Assembly (NCBI RefSeq): GCF_011617705.1
Contig: NZ_CP050154.1
Span: 2,790,001-2,854,000 of the forward strand
Source: Brevibacterium limosum
GTDB taxonomy: Bacteria; Actinomycetota; Actinomycetes; Actinomycetales; Brevibacteriaceae
Direction: 5' to 3'
Length of the DNA: 64,000 bases
Position numbers and translations under genes: made by a program. Positions within the stretch are counted from its first letter, which is position 1. Every line of letters begins with the position of its first letter. Positions 1-9,122 of the stretch are shown here, piece after piece. The notes below the pieces were generated by a model that searched no databases, was not told the DNA's origin, and was given only the letters and a program-made list of their open reading frames with translations.

Positions 1-107
1 ATGGAATTGAGAAGCTGGTGCGTGACCTGCGAGTCCACCAGATTCTGGAAGGCACCAACGAAATCATGCGCGTGATCATCTCGCGCAAGAGCACAGGAGT
101 GGGCTGA
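1..107 (+). CDS. Acyl-CoA dehydrogenase, C-terminal fragment
   Basis: Only the last 34 codons are in the window (frame starts at base 3, stop TGA at 105-107). The peptide contains [19 protein letters not shown], the C-terminal signature of acyl-CoA dehydrogenases (the QxxGGxG/EGTNEI region that contacts FAD at the dimer interface). The next gene starts one base after the stop, so it is in the same operon. Since that gene is a 3-hydroxyisobutyryl-CoA hydrolase, isobutyryl-CoA dehydrogenase of valine breakdown is the likeliest specificity, but this is inferred from context only. Confidence 0.85.
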   Translation, partial: GIEKLVRDLRVHQILEGTNEIMRVIISRKSTGVG

Positions 108-108
108 T

Positions 109-1164
109 ATGACAGAACCTTCGGCAGAGCAGGCGGACGCCTCCGTCATCACCTCGGTATCCAACGGGGTCGGCCGAATCGAACTCAACAGACCGAAGCT
201 GATCAATGCACTCAGCCAGGACATGGTCGCACGCATCGATGAGGCCCTGAAGGCCTGGCGCGACGATGACGCGGTCAAGCTCGTCCTCGTCACCGGCCGC
301 GGGGAACGCGGACTGTGCGCGGGAGGCGACATCAAGGCCGTGTACAACGACATCGTGGCCGGCAGCGACGAGAACGCGAGGTTCTGGAACCGCGAATACA
401 AGATGAACCACGCGATCTCAGAGTTCCCCAAGCCCTACGTCGTCATCATGAACGGCATCACGATGGGCGGCGGAGTCGGCATCTCCGGACACGGATCGCA
501 CCGCATCGTCACCGATTCGACGAAGATCGGAATGCCGGAGACCGGAATCGGGCTCTTCCCCGACGTCGGCGGCACCCACCTGCTGGCCAACGGTCCCGGA
601 GAGTTCGGCACGCACCTCGCGCTCACCGGGCAGCCCGTCGGCGCGGGCACCGCGATCAGTCTCGGGCTCGCCGACTGCTTCGTCCCCGATGCACAGATCC
701 CCGATCTCATCGCCGACCTCACCGCCGGTGAGGACCTCGAGTCCGTCCTCGGCAAGTACGTCGGAGAGGCTCCTGCCGATGATCTCGCCGAGGCGGCCGA
801 CTGGATCAACGCCTGCTACGTCGGCGAGGACGCCGAGGCCATCGTCGAGGCTCTCGCCGCGCACGAGAACCCCGACGCCCGGGCCACCGCGGAGCTCATC
901 GGCACGAAGGCCCCCACCTCGGTGAAGGTGACCCTGGCCGCGATCCGCAGGGCCGCGTCCATGACCCTGGCCGAAGTCCTCGAACAGGACTATCGCGTCG
1001 CCGTCGCCCTCACCGGACTGCCGGACCTCAAGGAAGGCATCCGCGCCCAGGTCATCGACAAGGACCGCAATCCGCAGTGGAACCCTGCCACCTTGGCCGA
1101 GGTCAGCGACGAGCAGATCCACTCCATCCTCACCACCGACCACGAAGACAAGGTGTTCTCATGA
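109..1164 (+). CDS. 3-hydroxyisobutyryl-CoA hydrolase (crotonase superfamily)
   Basis: 351 aa. Crotonase fold; it should release 3-hydroxyisobutyrate from its CoA ester in valine degradation. The oxyanion-hole segments are CAGGD (70-74) and MGGGVG (about 119-124). Glu144 and Asp152 in [13 protein letters not shown] align with the catalytic Glu/Asp pair known for human HIBCH. The length (about 350 aa) and the long C-terminal half distinguish it from ordinary enoyl-CoA hydratases (about 260 aa). It starts one base after the dehydrogenase stop and overlaps the next gene by 4 bases (ATGA), so translation is probably coupled. Confidence 0.88.
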   Translation: MTEPSAEQADASVITSVSNGVGRIELNRPKLINALSQDMVARIDEALKAWRDDDAVKLVLVTGRGERGLCAGGDIKAVYNDIVAGSDENARFWNREYKMNHAISEFPKPYVVIMNGITMGGGVGISGHGSHRIVTDSTKIGMPETGIGLFPDVGGTHLLANGPGEFGTHLALTGQPVGAGTAISLGLADCFVPDAQIPDLIADLTAGEDLESVLGKYVGEAPADDLAEAADWINACYVGEDAEAIVEALAAHENPDARATAELIGTKAPTSVKVTLAAIRRAASMTLAEVLEQDYRVAVALTGLPDLKEGIRAQVIDKDRNPQWNPATLAEVSDEQIHSILTTDHEDKVFS

Positions 1165-1937
1165 GCGAATTCGAAACCATCCTCACCGCCGTCGACTCCG
1201 GAGTCGCGACGATCACCATCAACCGACCGAAGGCGCTCAATGCGCTGAACCTGCAGGTGCTCACCGACATCACCGATGCCGCGACCGCCTTCGACGCCGA
1301 TGATTCGGTCAAGGCGATCATCATCACCGGCAGCGAGAAGGCCTTCGCCGCCGGCGCCGACATCAAGGAGATGTCGAGCCTCGACTTCTCCACCGCGTAC
1401 AAGGCCGACTGGTTCGCCGGCTGGACCCAGCTGACCGATGTCCGCAAGCCGGTCATCACCGCCGTCGGCGGCTACGCCCTGGGCGGCGGCTGCGAACTGG
1501 CGATGATGGGCGACATCCTCATCGCCTCGACGAAGGCGAAGTTCGGACAGCCAGAGATCAACCTCGGCGTGCTTCCGGGCATGGGCGGATCGCAGCGCCT
1601 GACCCGCGCCATCGGCAAGGCCAAGTCCATGGACATGTGCCTGACCGGACGGATGATGGGTGCCGAGGAGGCCGAACGCTCCGGTCTCGTCGCTCGCGTC
1701 GTCGAGCCCGAGGCGCTGCTGGAGACGGCCAACGAGATCGCGCAGACGATCGCTCACAAGTCCCGGATCGCCTCGGCGATGGTCAAGGAAGCGGTGAACA
1801 CCGCGTTCGAGACGACCCTCGAACAGGGCCTGCGCTACGAGCGTCGCCTCTTCCACTCCTCACTGGCCACGAATGATCAGTCCGAGGGCATGGCTGCCTT
1901 CGTCGATAAGCGGGACCCGAACTTCACGGATTCCTGA
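1161..1937 (+). CDS. Enoyl-CoA hydratase
   Basis: 258 aa, a normal length for short-chain enoyl-CoA hydratases. The ATG at 1161 overlaps the stop of the previous gene (ATGA) and gives the standard family N terminus. Oxyanion-hole residues lie in AAGADIK (63-69) and GGG (108-110). Both catalytic glutamates are present: Glu112 in GGGCELAM and Glu132 in FGQPEINLG. It should hydrate methacrylyl-CoA or other short enoyl-CoAs, the step just before the neighbouring hydrolase. Last gene of the operon; a strong hairpin follows at 1980-2016. Confidence 0.9.
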   Translation: MSEFETILTAVDSGVATITINRPKALNALNLQVLTDITDAATAFDADDSVKAIIITGSEKAFAAGADIKEMSSLDFSTAYKADWFAGWTQLTDVRKPVITAVGGYALGGGCELAMMGDILIASTKAKFGQPEINLGVLPGMGGSQRLTRAIGKAKSMDMCLTGRMMGAEEAERSGLVARVVEPEALLETANEIAQTIAHKSRIASAMVKEAVNTAFETTLEQGLRYERRLFHSSLATNDQSEGMAAFVDKRDPNFTDS

Positions 1938-1979
1938 GTTCTTCGCAGGAGCCGTTCGAACCTCGGCCGATTGCGATCC

Positions 1980-2016
1980 CAGCGGCGCAGACTCCATTGC
2001 GGAGTCTGCGCCGCTG
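1980..2016 (+). terminator. Hairpin terminator after valine-degradation operon
   Basis: Perfect 16-bp inverted repeat (1980-1995 with 2001-2016), 5-base loop. No clear T tract, as is common in high-GC actinobacteria. It lies 43 bases after the hydratase stop. Confidence 0.7.
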
Positions 2017-2122
2017 TCGTCTCGGCTGCGGTTTGAGGCACGCGTGCGGCTTCTGCGAATCCGGTGTTCGGCTGAACAATCAGGGCCGGGATACATCACC
2101 GGCAATGTGTCACGCATCGCAT

Positions 2123-2139
2123 TTAACAAACGTTCAGTT
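2123..2139. promoter_or_regulatory. Possible operator upstream of nitronate monooxygenase
   Basis: TAAC and GTTA half-sites flank a 9-base centre containing ACGTT, in an AT-richer patch (about 2121-2140) some 40 bases before the GTG start. The shape resembles TetR-family operators, but no regulator gene lies next to it. Confidence 0.3.
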
Positions 2140-2177
2140 AGAGTGGGGTTATGCATTCATCTTCACAAGGAGGCACC

Positions 2178-3149
2178 GTGAGTTCCTTCACCGATCTGCA
2201 CTCCCGACTCCGTCTGCCCGTCGTCGGCTCCCCCATGTTCATCGCTTCGGGACCCGAGCTCGTCAAGGCTCAGTGCCAGGCCGGAATCGTCGGGTCCTTC
2301 CCCACGCTCAACGCGCGGCCGGCATCGGCGCTGACCGACTGGCTCGACGACATCACCGAATCGAATGCCGCCCATACTGCGGCGAATCCGGATCGACCGG
2401 CTGCCCCGTTCGCCGTCAACCTCATCGTGCATCGGTCGAACAATCGCCTCGAGGCCGACCTCGCCGAGGTGGTCCGCCACCAGGTGCCCATCGTCATCAC
2501 CTCGCTCGGTGCCCGTGAAGAGGTCAACGAGGCCGTCCATTCCTACGGCGGCATCGTCCTCCACGACGTCATCAACAATCGCTTCGCCCGCAAGGCCGTG
2601 GAAAAGGGCGCCGACGGAGTCATCGCCGTGGCCGCCGGCGCCGGCGGGCACGCCGGAGCTCAGTCGCCGTTCGCTCTCGTGCAGGAGATCCGCTCCTGGT
2701 TCGACGGTCCCCTGCTGCTGTCGGGCGCCATCGCCCACGGACGTTCGATCCTCGCCGCTCTGGCGGCCGGTGCCGACCTCGCCTACGTCGGTTCGGCCTT
2801 CCTGTCCACACCAGAAGCCAATGTCGTCGAGGACTACCGGAAGATGATCGTCGAATCCGGTGCCGATGACGTCGTGTACTCGAACTACTTCACCGGGGTC
2901 AAGGGCAACTACCTGCGCGGATCCATCGTCGCTTCGGGCCTCGACCCGGACAATCTGCCCGATGCCGACCCGACGAAGATGGATTTCGGCTCCGATCCGG
3001 ATTCGGATTCGAAGGCGTGGCGCGATATCTGGGGTTCGGGCCAGGGCATCGGCGCACTCGGCCAGAAGCGGACGACCGGTGAGCTCGTCGAGGCCTTCGC
3101 TGCCCAGTTCGATGAGGCGAAGCAGCAGCTGATCGCACAGCTGCGCTGA
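2178..3149 (+). CDS. Nitronate monooxygenase
   Basis: 323 aa from GTG at 2178, chosen because AAGGAGG lies just upstream (2168-2174) and the resulting N terminus, LRLPVVGSPMFIASGPELV, is where family members begin; the in-frame ATG at 2151 overlaps that ribosome-binding region. FMN-dependent TIM barrel of the 2-nitropropane dioxygenase family. Visible are SPMFI near the N terminus and the FMN-phosphate/active-site signature AAGAGGHAG (152-160). It oxidises alkyl nitronates such as propionate-3-nitronate to keto compounds and nitrite, usually regarded as detoxification. Single-gene transcript, ended by the palindrome at 3188-3245. Confidence 0.85.
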   Translation: MSSFTDLHSRLRLPVVGSPMFIASGPELVKAQCQAGIVGSFPTLNARPASALTDWLDDITESNAAHTAANPDRPAAPFAVNLIVHRSNNRLEADLAEVVRHQVPIVITSLGAREEVNEAVHSYGGIVLHDVINNRFARKAVEKGADGVIAVAAGAGGHAGAQSPFALVQEIRSWFDGPLLLSGAIAHGRSILAALAAGADLAYVGSAFLSTPEANVVEDYRKMIVESGADDVVYSNYFTGVKGNYLRGSIVASGLDPDNLPDADPTKMDFGSDPDSDSKAWRDIWGSGQGIGALGQKRTTGELVEAFAAQFDEAKQQLIAQLR

Positions 3150-3187
3150 CCCCACCGAGCACCTCAAAGACCACCTCAGCCCCAATT

Positions 3188-3245
3188 GCTACCTGACGGC
3201 GGCCCAGCAACCCGGCGCCAGGTTGCTGGGCCGCCGTCAGGTAGC
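3188..3245. repeat. Long perfect palindrome, copy 1 (bidirectional terminator)
   Basis: 25-bp perfect arms (3188-3212 and 3221-3245) around an 8-base loop that itself holds GGCGCC. It sits between the convergent stops at 3149 (+) and 3259 (-). A near-identical palindrome lies at 9636-9691 between another convergent pair. The flank CCCCAATTG on the left of this copy recurs, inverted, on the right of the second, so shared sequence extends beyond the hairpin. Confidence 0.85.
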
Positions 3246-3258
3246 TGTGAGGTTCCGT

Positions 3259-4308
3259 TCAGATGGTCGAGATGATTCCGCGTTCGGTCAGACGGGAGGC
3301 CAGGCCCGCACCGTCGGGAGCATAGATCCACGGCACACCCTGGCCGCGACCATGTCGTTTCGACCGGCCGCCGGCCCACACCGCCTCGCCGACGGTGAGC
3401 TGCCGGATCGCGACAGCGGCGACGTTCTTCGGGTGGTTCTCGACGAACTCACCGTAGATCTCCTCGTCGTTCTGACCGTCATCACCGATGAGCAGCCACT
3501 TCATCCATGGGAATTCCCTGGCCAGACGTTCCAGGGAGTTGCGTTTGTGTTCCTTGCCCGACCGGAACACGCGGGTCGTCGTCGGACCCCAGTCGGTGAG
3601 CAGCAGCGGACCCATCGGGTAGAGATTGCGGGAGAGGAAGCGTTTGAGCGTCAGCGCCGAGTTCCACGCCCCCGTCGACAGGTAGATCATCGGAGTGTCC
3701 GGGCGCATGAAGGTGATTCGGTCATAGAGCACTGCCATTCCCGCCACCGGGGATCTCGCATGCTCGCTGAGGACGAAGGTGTTCCAGGCGGCGAGGAAGG
3801 GCCGGGGCAGCGAGGTGACCATGACCGTGTCATCGATATCGGAGATGATGCCGAAGGTCGAGTCCTCGCCGATGATGCGAACCGCCGCAGAGTCGACGAG
3901 CGAACCGTCGGTCCACAACTCGATCTCCGTCTCCCCCGGTTCGAACTCGCCGGGAATCACGGTGTCGATGATGCCGCCGCGGTCGGAGGTGACCATATGC
4001 TCTTCGTCGTTGACGCGCACCCATGCGGTGTCATTGGGCAGAGGCACGCTGACGAAGGACTTCCACCCGCGGATGCTCGCGTGGACATCGGCGGCCGGCT
4101 GGCCGTTCGGGGTGAGGACCAGACGCCCGAGCACCCGGACCCACCCGGTCCCGCCGTAAGTGTCGTAGGCGATGACGGTGCGATGGTAGGCGTGGTCGGT
4201 GGCCCGATTCTGGATCCACCCATTGAACCGGTCCTCCACCCGCGCAGCGGTGTGGAGCATATCCGGTGTGAGGTTGAGCGGGCCCTCTTCGGGCTTCTTC
4301 TTCGCCAC
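3259..4308 (-). CDS. App1-family phosphatase domain protein (DUF2183)
   Basis: 349 aa. The C-terminal half is a haloacid-dehalogenase-like App1 domain with the phosphatase nucleophile motif SDIDDTVM (156-163, DxDxT), followed by IYLSTGAWN and LLIGDDGQNDEEIY, matching HAD motifs II and III/IV. The N-terminal half (about 40-150) is a beta-rich domain common in bacterial members. Yeast App1 is a Mg-dependent phosphatidate phosphatase; the bacterial substrate is unknown. There is no signal peptide, so it is probably cytoplasmic. It ends two bases before the trpS stop region on the same strand, so it is likely co-transcribed with trpS. Confidence 0.8.
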   Translation of the reverse strand: MAKKKPEEGPLNLTPDMLHTAARVEDRFNGWIQNRATDHAYHRTVIAYDTYGGTGWVRVLGRLVLTPNGQPAADVHASIRGWKSFVSVPLPNDTAWVRVNDEEHMVTSDRGGIIDTVIPGEFEPGETEIELWTDGSLVDSAAVRIIGEDSTFGIISDIDDTVMVTSLPRPFLAAWNTFVLSEHARSPVAGMAVLYDRITFMRPDTPMIYLSTGAWNSALTLKRFLSRNLYPMGPLLLTDWGPTTTRVFRSGKEHKRNSLERLAREFPWMKWLLIGDDGQNDEEIYGEFVENHPKNVAAVAIRQLTVGEAVWAGGRSKRHGRGQGVPWIYAPDGAGLASRLTERGIISTI

Positions 4309-4310
4309 GA

Positions 4311-5309
4311 TCAGATGAAGCCGATCTTGTCATAGACCTCGCGCAGGGTCGCCTCGGCGATGGCACTGGCCTTCTCGGCCCCGCGGTCGAGGATCGTCTG
4401 CAGCTGGGCCCGGTCTTCGAGGAGTTCCACCGTACGCTCCCGGACGGGCGTCAGGGTCTCCACGGCCACCTCGGCGAGGTCGACCTTGAGGTGACCGTAC
4501 ATCTTCCCTTCGTATTCGGCGACGATATCGTCGACCGGCCGCGAGGTCAGTGACGAGTAGATGGTCAGCAGGTTCGACACTCCCGGTTTGCTCTCCGAGT
4601 CGAAGGCGATCTCGGTCCCGTCATCGGTGACGGCGGATTTGATCTTCTTCGTCAGGGCCTTCGCATCGTCGAGGATGTCGATGCGGCCCTGCGGGCTGGG
4701 CTGGGACTTCGACATCTTCGCGCCCGGGTTCTGCAGGTCGTAGATCTTCGCGGTCGCTTTGAGGATCTGCGCCTCGGGCACGGTGAAGGTCTTGCCGAAA
4801 CGATAGTTGAAGCGCTCGGCGAGGTTGCGGGTCAGCTCGAGGTGCTGGCGCTGGTCCTCACCGACGGGAACGAGCTGCGGGTTGTACAGGAGGATGTCGG
4901 CGGCCATCAGCGCCGGGTAGGTGAGCAGCCCCAGGGACACATGGTCCTGCTTTGCGGACTTGTCCTTGAACTGGGTCATTCGGCTCGCCTCGCCCATCGA
5001 GGTGGTGCATTCGAGGACCCAGGACAGCTGCGGATGGGCGGGCACCTGGGACTGGACGAAGATCGTCGACTTCTCCGGGTCGAGGCCGGCGGCGATGAAC
5101 TGCGCAGCAGTGCGCAGGGTGCGCTCCCGCAGCTCGGCAGGATCCTGCTCGACGGTGATCGCGTGCATGTTCGCGATGAAGTAGAAGGCGTCGTGCGACT
5201 CCTGGTGAGTCACGAACTGCTGCAGGGCTCCGATGTAGTTGCCCAGATGAAGGGAATCGGAGGTGGCTTGGATACCTGAGACAGTGCGCGGCTGTGAAGA
5301 GTTCGTCAT
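4311..5309 (-). CDS. trpS: Tryptophanyl-tRNA synthetase
   Basis: 332 aa, the usual bacterial length. Class I synthetase that charges tRNA-Trp with tryptophan. The HIGH-type motif is HLGN (21-24) and the KMSKS loop is intact (198-202). GEDQ (150-153) and the family start [21 protein letters not shown] are typical of bacterial TrpRS. First gene of a two-gene unit with the App1-like phosphatase. The 190 bases upstream are shared with the divergent cstA gene. Confidence 0.97.
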   Translation of the reverse strand: MTNSSQPRTVSGIQATSDSLHLGNYIGALQQFVTHQESHDAFYFIANMHAITVEQDPAELRERTLRTAAQFIAAGLDPEKSTIFVQSQVPAHPQLSWVLECTTSMGEASRMTQFKDKSAKQDHVSLGLLTYPALMAADILLYNPQLVPVGEDQRQHLELTRNLAERFNYRFGKTFTVPEAQILKATAKIYDLQNPGAKMSKSQPSPQGRIDILDDAKALTKKIKSAVTDDGTEIAFDSESKPGVSNLLTIYSSLTSRPVDDIVAEYEGKMYGHLKVDLAEVAVETLTPVRERTVELLEDRAQLQTILDRGAEKASAIAEATLREVYDKIGFI

Positions 5310-5532
5310 AGTCCTATGATGCCATCTCCCCTTGTCGGCCTCTGATCAGGTGCTCGGTCTGGTGTCGGGGATCACGCATACATGCGCACCAGCGGTATAG
5401 TGACGTAGCAGATCACATGATTCACCAAGGTGTCTCCCAGTCCTCGAACATCTGTCGAGCAGTGGCCAGCGACGGTCCGATCATGCTGAGTACCCAATAA
5501 TTCTGATGCGTCATCTCTCAAGGAGGAGGACT

Positions 5533-7755
5533 ATGTCGGTCGAATACTTCAAGACCGAGGACGACCTGCCGCCGGTCGCCGTGGTCGAGAAGCCACGCTG
5601 GACGCCGGCGAAGATCGTGCTCTGGGTGGTCATCGCCCTCATCGCCGGTGCGGGCTGGTCGATGATCGCGTTCGTGCGCGGTGAAGAGCTGTCCGCCAGC
5701 TGGTTCGTCGCCGCCGCCGTCGGCAGCTACCTCATCGGCTTCCGCTTCTACGCGAAGCTCATCGAATGGAAGATCTGCCGTCCGAACCCGAAACGTGCCA
5801 CCCCCGCAGAGCTCAACGACAACGGCCGCGATTTTGCGCCGACCGACCGCCGCGTCCTGTTCGGCCACCACTTCGCTGCGATCTCCGGTGCGGGCCCGCT
5901 CGTGGGACCGATCCTCGCCGCACAGATGGGCTATCTGCCCGGAACCCTGTGGATCGTCTTCGGCGTCGTCCTCGCCGGCGGCGTCCAGGACTATATGGTG
6001 CTGTTCTTCTCCATGCGCCGCAACGGCCGCTCCCTGGGACAGATGACCCGTGACGAGCTCGGACGCACCGGCGGGATCATCGCCTCCATCGGCATCATCC
6101 TCATCATGGTCATCCTCATCGCGGTCCTCGGCGTCGTCATCATCAACGCTCTGGCCGAAAGCCCCTGGGGCGTCTTCTCCATCGCTATGACCATCCCGAT
6201 CGCTGTGTTCATGGGCATCTACATGCGCTACCTGCGCCCCGGGAAGGTCATCGAGACCTCGGTGATCGGCATCGTGCTCCTCGTCATCGCCATCATCGCC
6301 GGCGGCTGGGTCCACAACTCCCCGTTCTGGTCCGAGGTCTTCCACCTCGACAAGGTGACTCTGGCCTGGTGCCTGATGATCTACGGCTTCCTCGCCGCCG
6401 TGCTGCCCGTGTGGGTGCTGCTGGCCCCGCGCGACTACCTGTCGACGTTCATGAAGATCGGCACCATCGTGCTGCTGGCCGTGGGCATCCTCATCGTCAA
6501 TCCGACCGTGCAGATGCCCGCTCTGACCGAGTTCGCGTTCAACACGGCGGGTCCGGCCTTCGCAGGTGCCCTGTTCCCGTTCCTGTTCATCACCATCGCC
6601 TGCGGAGCGTTGTCGGGCTTCCACGCCCTCATCTCCTCGGGCACGACGCCGAAGCTCATCGAGAAGGAGACGCAGGCTCGCCTCATCGGCTACGGCGGAA
6701 TGCTCATGGAGTCCTTCGTCGCGATCATGGCCCTGGTCGCCGCGATCTGCCTCGACAAGGGTCTCTACTTCGCGATGAACGCCGCCGAACCGCTGACCGG
6801 CGGGACGGTCCAGGGAGCCTCGGACTTCATCAACAACTCCTTGGGCATGTCCGGGGTCGAGACGAGCCCGGAGGTCCTCGACCAGGCGGCCAAGGACGTC
6901 GGTGAGGAGAGCATCGTCTCGCGCACCGGCGGTGCCCCGACGCTGGCCATGGGAATGGCGCACATCCTCCACAATGTCTTCGGCGGGCCGGCCTGGATGT
7001 CGTTCTGGTACCACTTCGCCGTGATGTTCGAGGCGCTGTTCATCCTGACCACGATCGATGCGGGCACCCGCGTCGCCCGTTTCATGCTCTCGGATGCGCT
7101 CGGCAACTTCTCCAAGCGCTTCCGGGATCCCTCGTGGACGCCGGGCGCCTGGCTGACGACCGCGATCATGGTCGCCGCCTGGGGATCGATCCTGCTCATG
7201 GGAGTCACCGACCCCCTCGGCGGAATCAACACGCTGTTCCCGCTCTTCGGCATCTCGAACCAGCTGCTGGCCGCGATCGCTCTGGCAGTCGTCTTCGCCA
7301 TCGTGTGCAAGATGGGCTTGGCCAAATGGGCGTGGATCCCCGGCATTCCCCTCGTCTGGGACCTGCTGGTCACGATGGTCGCCTCCTGGCAGAAGATCTT
7401 CTCCTCCGACCCCAAGCTCGGCTACTGGGCTCAGCACTTCGCCTACAAGGACGCGCTGGCGGCCGGCGAGACCTCGATGGGCAACACCCAGGGCGTGGAA
7501 GCGATGAGCGCCGTCGTGCGCAACACCTTCGTCCAGGGCACCCTGTCGATCGTCTTCGCACTCCTTGTCGCAATGGTCGTCGTCATGGCAGTCTGGAAGT
7601 CCATCGAGGCCATCAAGAAGGGTTCCCTGCCGACGACGGAGGAACCCTTCGTCGAGACGAAGATGTTCGCCCCGGCCGGTCTCATCGCTCGCAAACCCGA
7701 GCGTGAGCTGCAGGCGCAGTGGGACGAGCACGCAGCAGGAAGGCAGAAGGAATGA
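5533..7755 (+). CDS. cstA: Carbon starvation protein A (peptide/pyruvate transporter family)
   Basis: 740 aa from ATG 5533, placed after a strong AAGGAGGAGG (5520-5529); an in-frame ATG at 5506 lacks such a site. Many hydrophobic helices are visible, and GHHFAAISGAGPLVGP is the CstA family signature. In enterobacteria CstA and its paralogue BtsT import peptides or pyruvate during carbon limitation. The stop overlaps the start of a YbdD gene (ATGA), the conserved partner arrangement. The about 220-base upstream region holds a TATAGT hexamer at 5396-5401 but no convincing -35. Confidence 0.93.
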   Translation: MSVEYFKTEDDLPPVAVVEKPRWTPAKIVLWVVIALIAGAGWSMIAFVRGEELSASWFVAAAVGSYLIGFRFYAKLIEWKICRPNPKRATPAELNDNGRDFAPTDRRVLFGHHFAAISGAGPLVGPILAAQMGYLPGTLWIVFGVVLAGGVQDYMVLFFSMRRNGRSLGQMTRDELGRTGGIIASIGIILIMVILIAVLGVVIINALAESPWGVFSIAMTIPIAVFMGIYMRYLRPGKVIETSVIGIVLLVIAIIAGGWVHNSPFWSEVFHLDKVTLAWCLMIYGFLAAVLPVWVLLAPRDYLSTFMKIGTIVLLAVGILIVNPTVQMPALTEFAFNTAGPAFAGALFPFLFITIACGALSGFHALISSGTTPKLIEKETQARLIGYGGMLMESFVAIMALVAAICLDKGLYFAMNAAEPLTGGTVQGASDFINNSLGMSGVETSPEVLDQAAKDVGEESIVSRTGGAPTLAMGMAHILHNVFGGPAWMSFWYHFAVMFEALFILTTIDAGTRVARFMLSDALGNFSKRFRDPSWTPGAWLTTAIMVAAWGSILLMGVTDPLGGINTLFPLFGISNQLLAAIALAVVFAIVCKMGLAKWAWIPGIPLVWDLLVTMVASWQKIFSSDPKLGYWAQHFAYKDALAAGETSMGNTQGVEAMSAVVRNTFVQGTLSIVFALLVAMVVVMAVWKSIEAIKKGSLPTTEEPFVETKMFAPAGLIARKPERELQAQWDEHAAGRQKE

Positions 7756-7988
7756 GCACCGCACATCCGCTCAGCCGCATCGCCAGCGATCCGTGGGGGT
7801 CCCTGCGCGGAGGCGTCTTCTGGCTCCACTGGTACCTCAAGGAGATCATGGGCGAGAACGCCTACATCCACTACCTCGAATCCTACGAACGCCGTCACGG
7901 CACCCGTGAGGGTGCGATGGAGGAGAAGGCCTTCTGGCGTGATCTCACCGATGAGCAGGACCGCAATCCCAAGGCCCGCTGCTGCTGA
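7752..7988 (+). CDS. YbdD/YjiX family protein, CstA partner
   Basis: 78 aa. Short soluble protein of the YbdD/YjiX (DUF466) family, almost always encoded directly after cstA or btsT. It has the typical YLESYERRHG segment and ends NPKARCC, the family's C-terminal cysteine pair. It starts inside the cstA stop (4-base overlap), so expression is coupled. In E. coli such proteins are linked to CstA/BtsT transport function; the mechanism is not settled. A 21-bp stem terminator follows. Confidence 0.88.
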   Translation: MSTAHPLSRIASDPWGSLRGGVFWLHWYLKEIMGENAYIHYLESYERRHGTREGAMEEKAFWRDLTDEQDRNPKARCC

Positions 7989-8030
7989 GGTGCTCAATCG
8001 CCGGAGCCTCTGATCGGCGACCAGTCAATC

Positions 8031-8078
8031 AAGAGCCCGGGTGCTCAGGACACTTCGTCCTGAGCACCCGGGCTCTTT
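8031..8078 (+). terminator. Strong terminator after cstA-ybdD
   Basis: Perfect 21-bp inverted repeat (8031-8051 with 8057-8077), 5-base loop acttc, ending in CTCTTT. The next 140 bases to the convergent exonuclease gene hold nothing I recognise. Confidence 0.9.
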
Positions 8079-8220
8079 GTGAGTCACGGTACCGTCTGCC
8101 GCGAGGGCACGGTAAGGCCGCGGTGCGGTCTGCCGCGGTGTCGCGGTGCCGCGGAACGACCTCAGCGCCTCTGTCGGTGTACAGATCTCGGACAGCCGCC
8201 TCGGCAAGGGTCTGTCTGTT

Positions 8221-9036
8221 TCAGGCCCTGACGGCCGGGAGGTCGTAGTCGATGACCAGCGGAGCGTGGTCCGACCAGCGTTCGGCCCAGCTGTCGGCCT
8301 TGTCCACGGTGGCCTTGACTGCGGTGCCGGCCAGGTTCGGGGTGGCCATGTGATAGTCGATGCGCCATCCGGTGTCGTTGTCGAAGGCCTGGCCGCGCAT
8401 CGACCACCAGGTGTAGGGGCCGTCGACGTCGCCGCTGAGACGGCGGTGGACGTCGGCATAGCCGATCTCGCCGAAGAACCTGTCGAAGTAGGCGCGTTCC
8501 TCGGGCAGGAATCCCGACTTCTTGCGGTTGGCTTTCCAGTTCTTCAGATCGCGCTCGGTGTGGCAGACGTTGAGGTCGCCGGTGATGAGCACATGGTCGG
8601 CGGTCTCGGCCAGCTGCGGCATCCGTTCGATCATGCGGTCGAGGAAGCGGTACTTGTCATCCTGCTTGGGAGTGTCGGCCTCACCGGAATGGACGTAGGC
8701 GGACACGAGGGTGAGCAGTGTTCCGTCACCGAGGCGGAAGTCCGTCTCCACCCACCGCCCGGCACGGTCGAAGTAGCCGTCGTCGCCGAGTCCTTCACGC
8801 ACCGCCTCCGGTTCGGTGCGCGCCATCACGGCGACGCCGGCGCGGCCCTTGGCTTCGGCATCATGGCTGATCGTGGTGTAGCCGGTGTCGGCGAGGACAC
8901 TGTGCGCGATGTCGTTGGCAGCGCGCACCTCCTGGAGGGTGATGAAGTCGGGTTTCGCTGCATCGACCCAGGTAGGCATCCCCTTTCGCCATGCTGCGCG
9001 GACTCCGTTGACGTTGACTGAAGCAATCCGAATCAT
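8221..9036 (-). CDS. xthA: Exodeoxyribonuclease III
   Basis: 271 aa from ATG at 9036, giving MIRIASVNVNGVRAAW, the classic N terminus; an upstream in-frame extension to 9123 runs into the neighbouring promoter and is not family-like. Endonuclease/exonuclease/phosphatase fold. Visible are the metal-binding Glu in FITLQEV (about 36), ITGDLNVCH (the active-site GDxN), and the C-terminal SDHAPLV with the catalytic Asp-His. It cleaves abasic sites and trims 3' ends in base-excision repair. Divergent from the GNAT gene, with an 86-base shared promoter region. Confidence 0.93.
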   Translation of the reverse strand: MIRIASVNVNGVRAAWRKGMPTWVDAAKPDFITLQEVRAANDIAHSVLADTGYTTISHDAEAKGRAGVAVMARTEPEAVREGLGDDGYFDRAGRWVETDFRLGDGTLLTLVSAYVHSGEADTPKQDDKYRFLDRMIERMPQLAETADHVLITGDLNVCHTERDLKNWKANRKKSGFLPEERAYFDRFFGEIGYADVHRRLSGDVDGPYTWWSMRGQAFDNDTGWRIDYHMATPNLAGTAVKATVDKADSWAERWSDHAPLVIDYDLPAVRA

Positions 9037-9122
9037 GTGATCTATGATGACATGGAGCGCACTATTCTTCAGGGACAGGGCGTTATAGAGTGAGGGTAAG
9101 AACGAACACATCAGGAGGCGCA

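Noticed and set aside
1950..1965. GTTCGAACC resembling a tRNA T-arm
   Set aside because: No acceptor stem, anticodon arm or D-arm could be built around it; no tRNA found in the window.
3223..4335. 370-codon plus-strand frame starting in the palindrome
   Set aside because: Antisense to the App1-like gene; the product has no recognisable motif and starts within the repeat.
5400..5416. CRP/GlxR-type site upstream of cstA (GTGA...TCAC)
   Set aside because: The half-sites are 9 bases apart rather than the 6 expected for the TGTGA-N6-TCACA class.
5518..7764. 748-codon open frame antisense to cstA
   Set aside because: Its product is Asp/Glu/Arg/Gly-rich without domains, the usual mirror of a high-GC gene; cstA has the family motifs and a strong ribosome-binding site.
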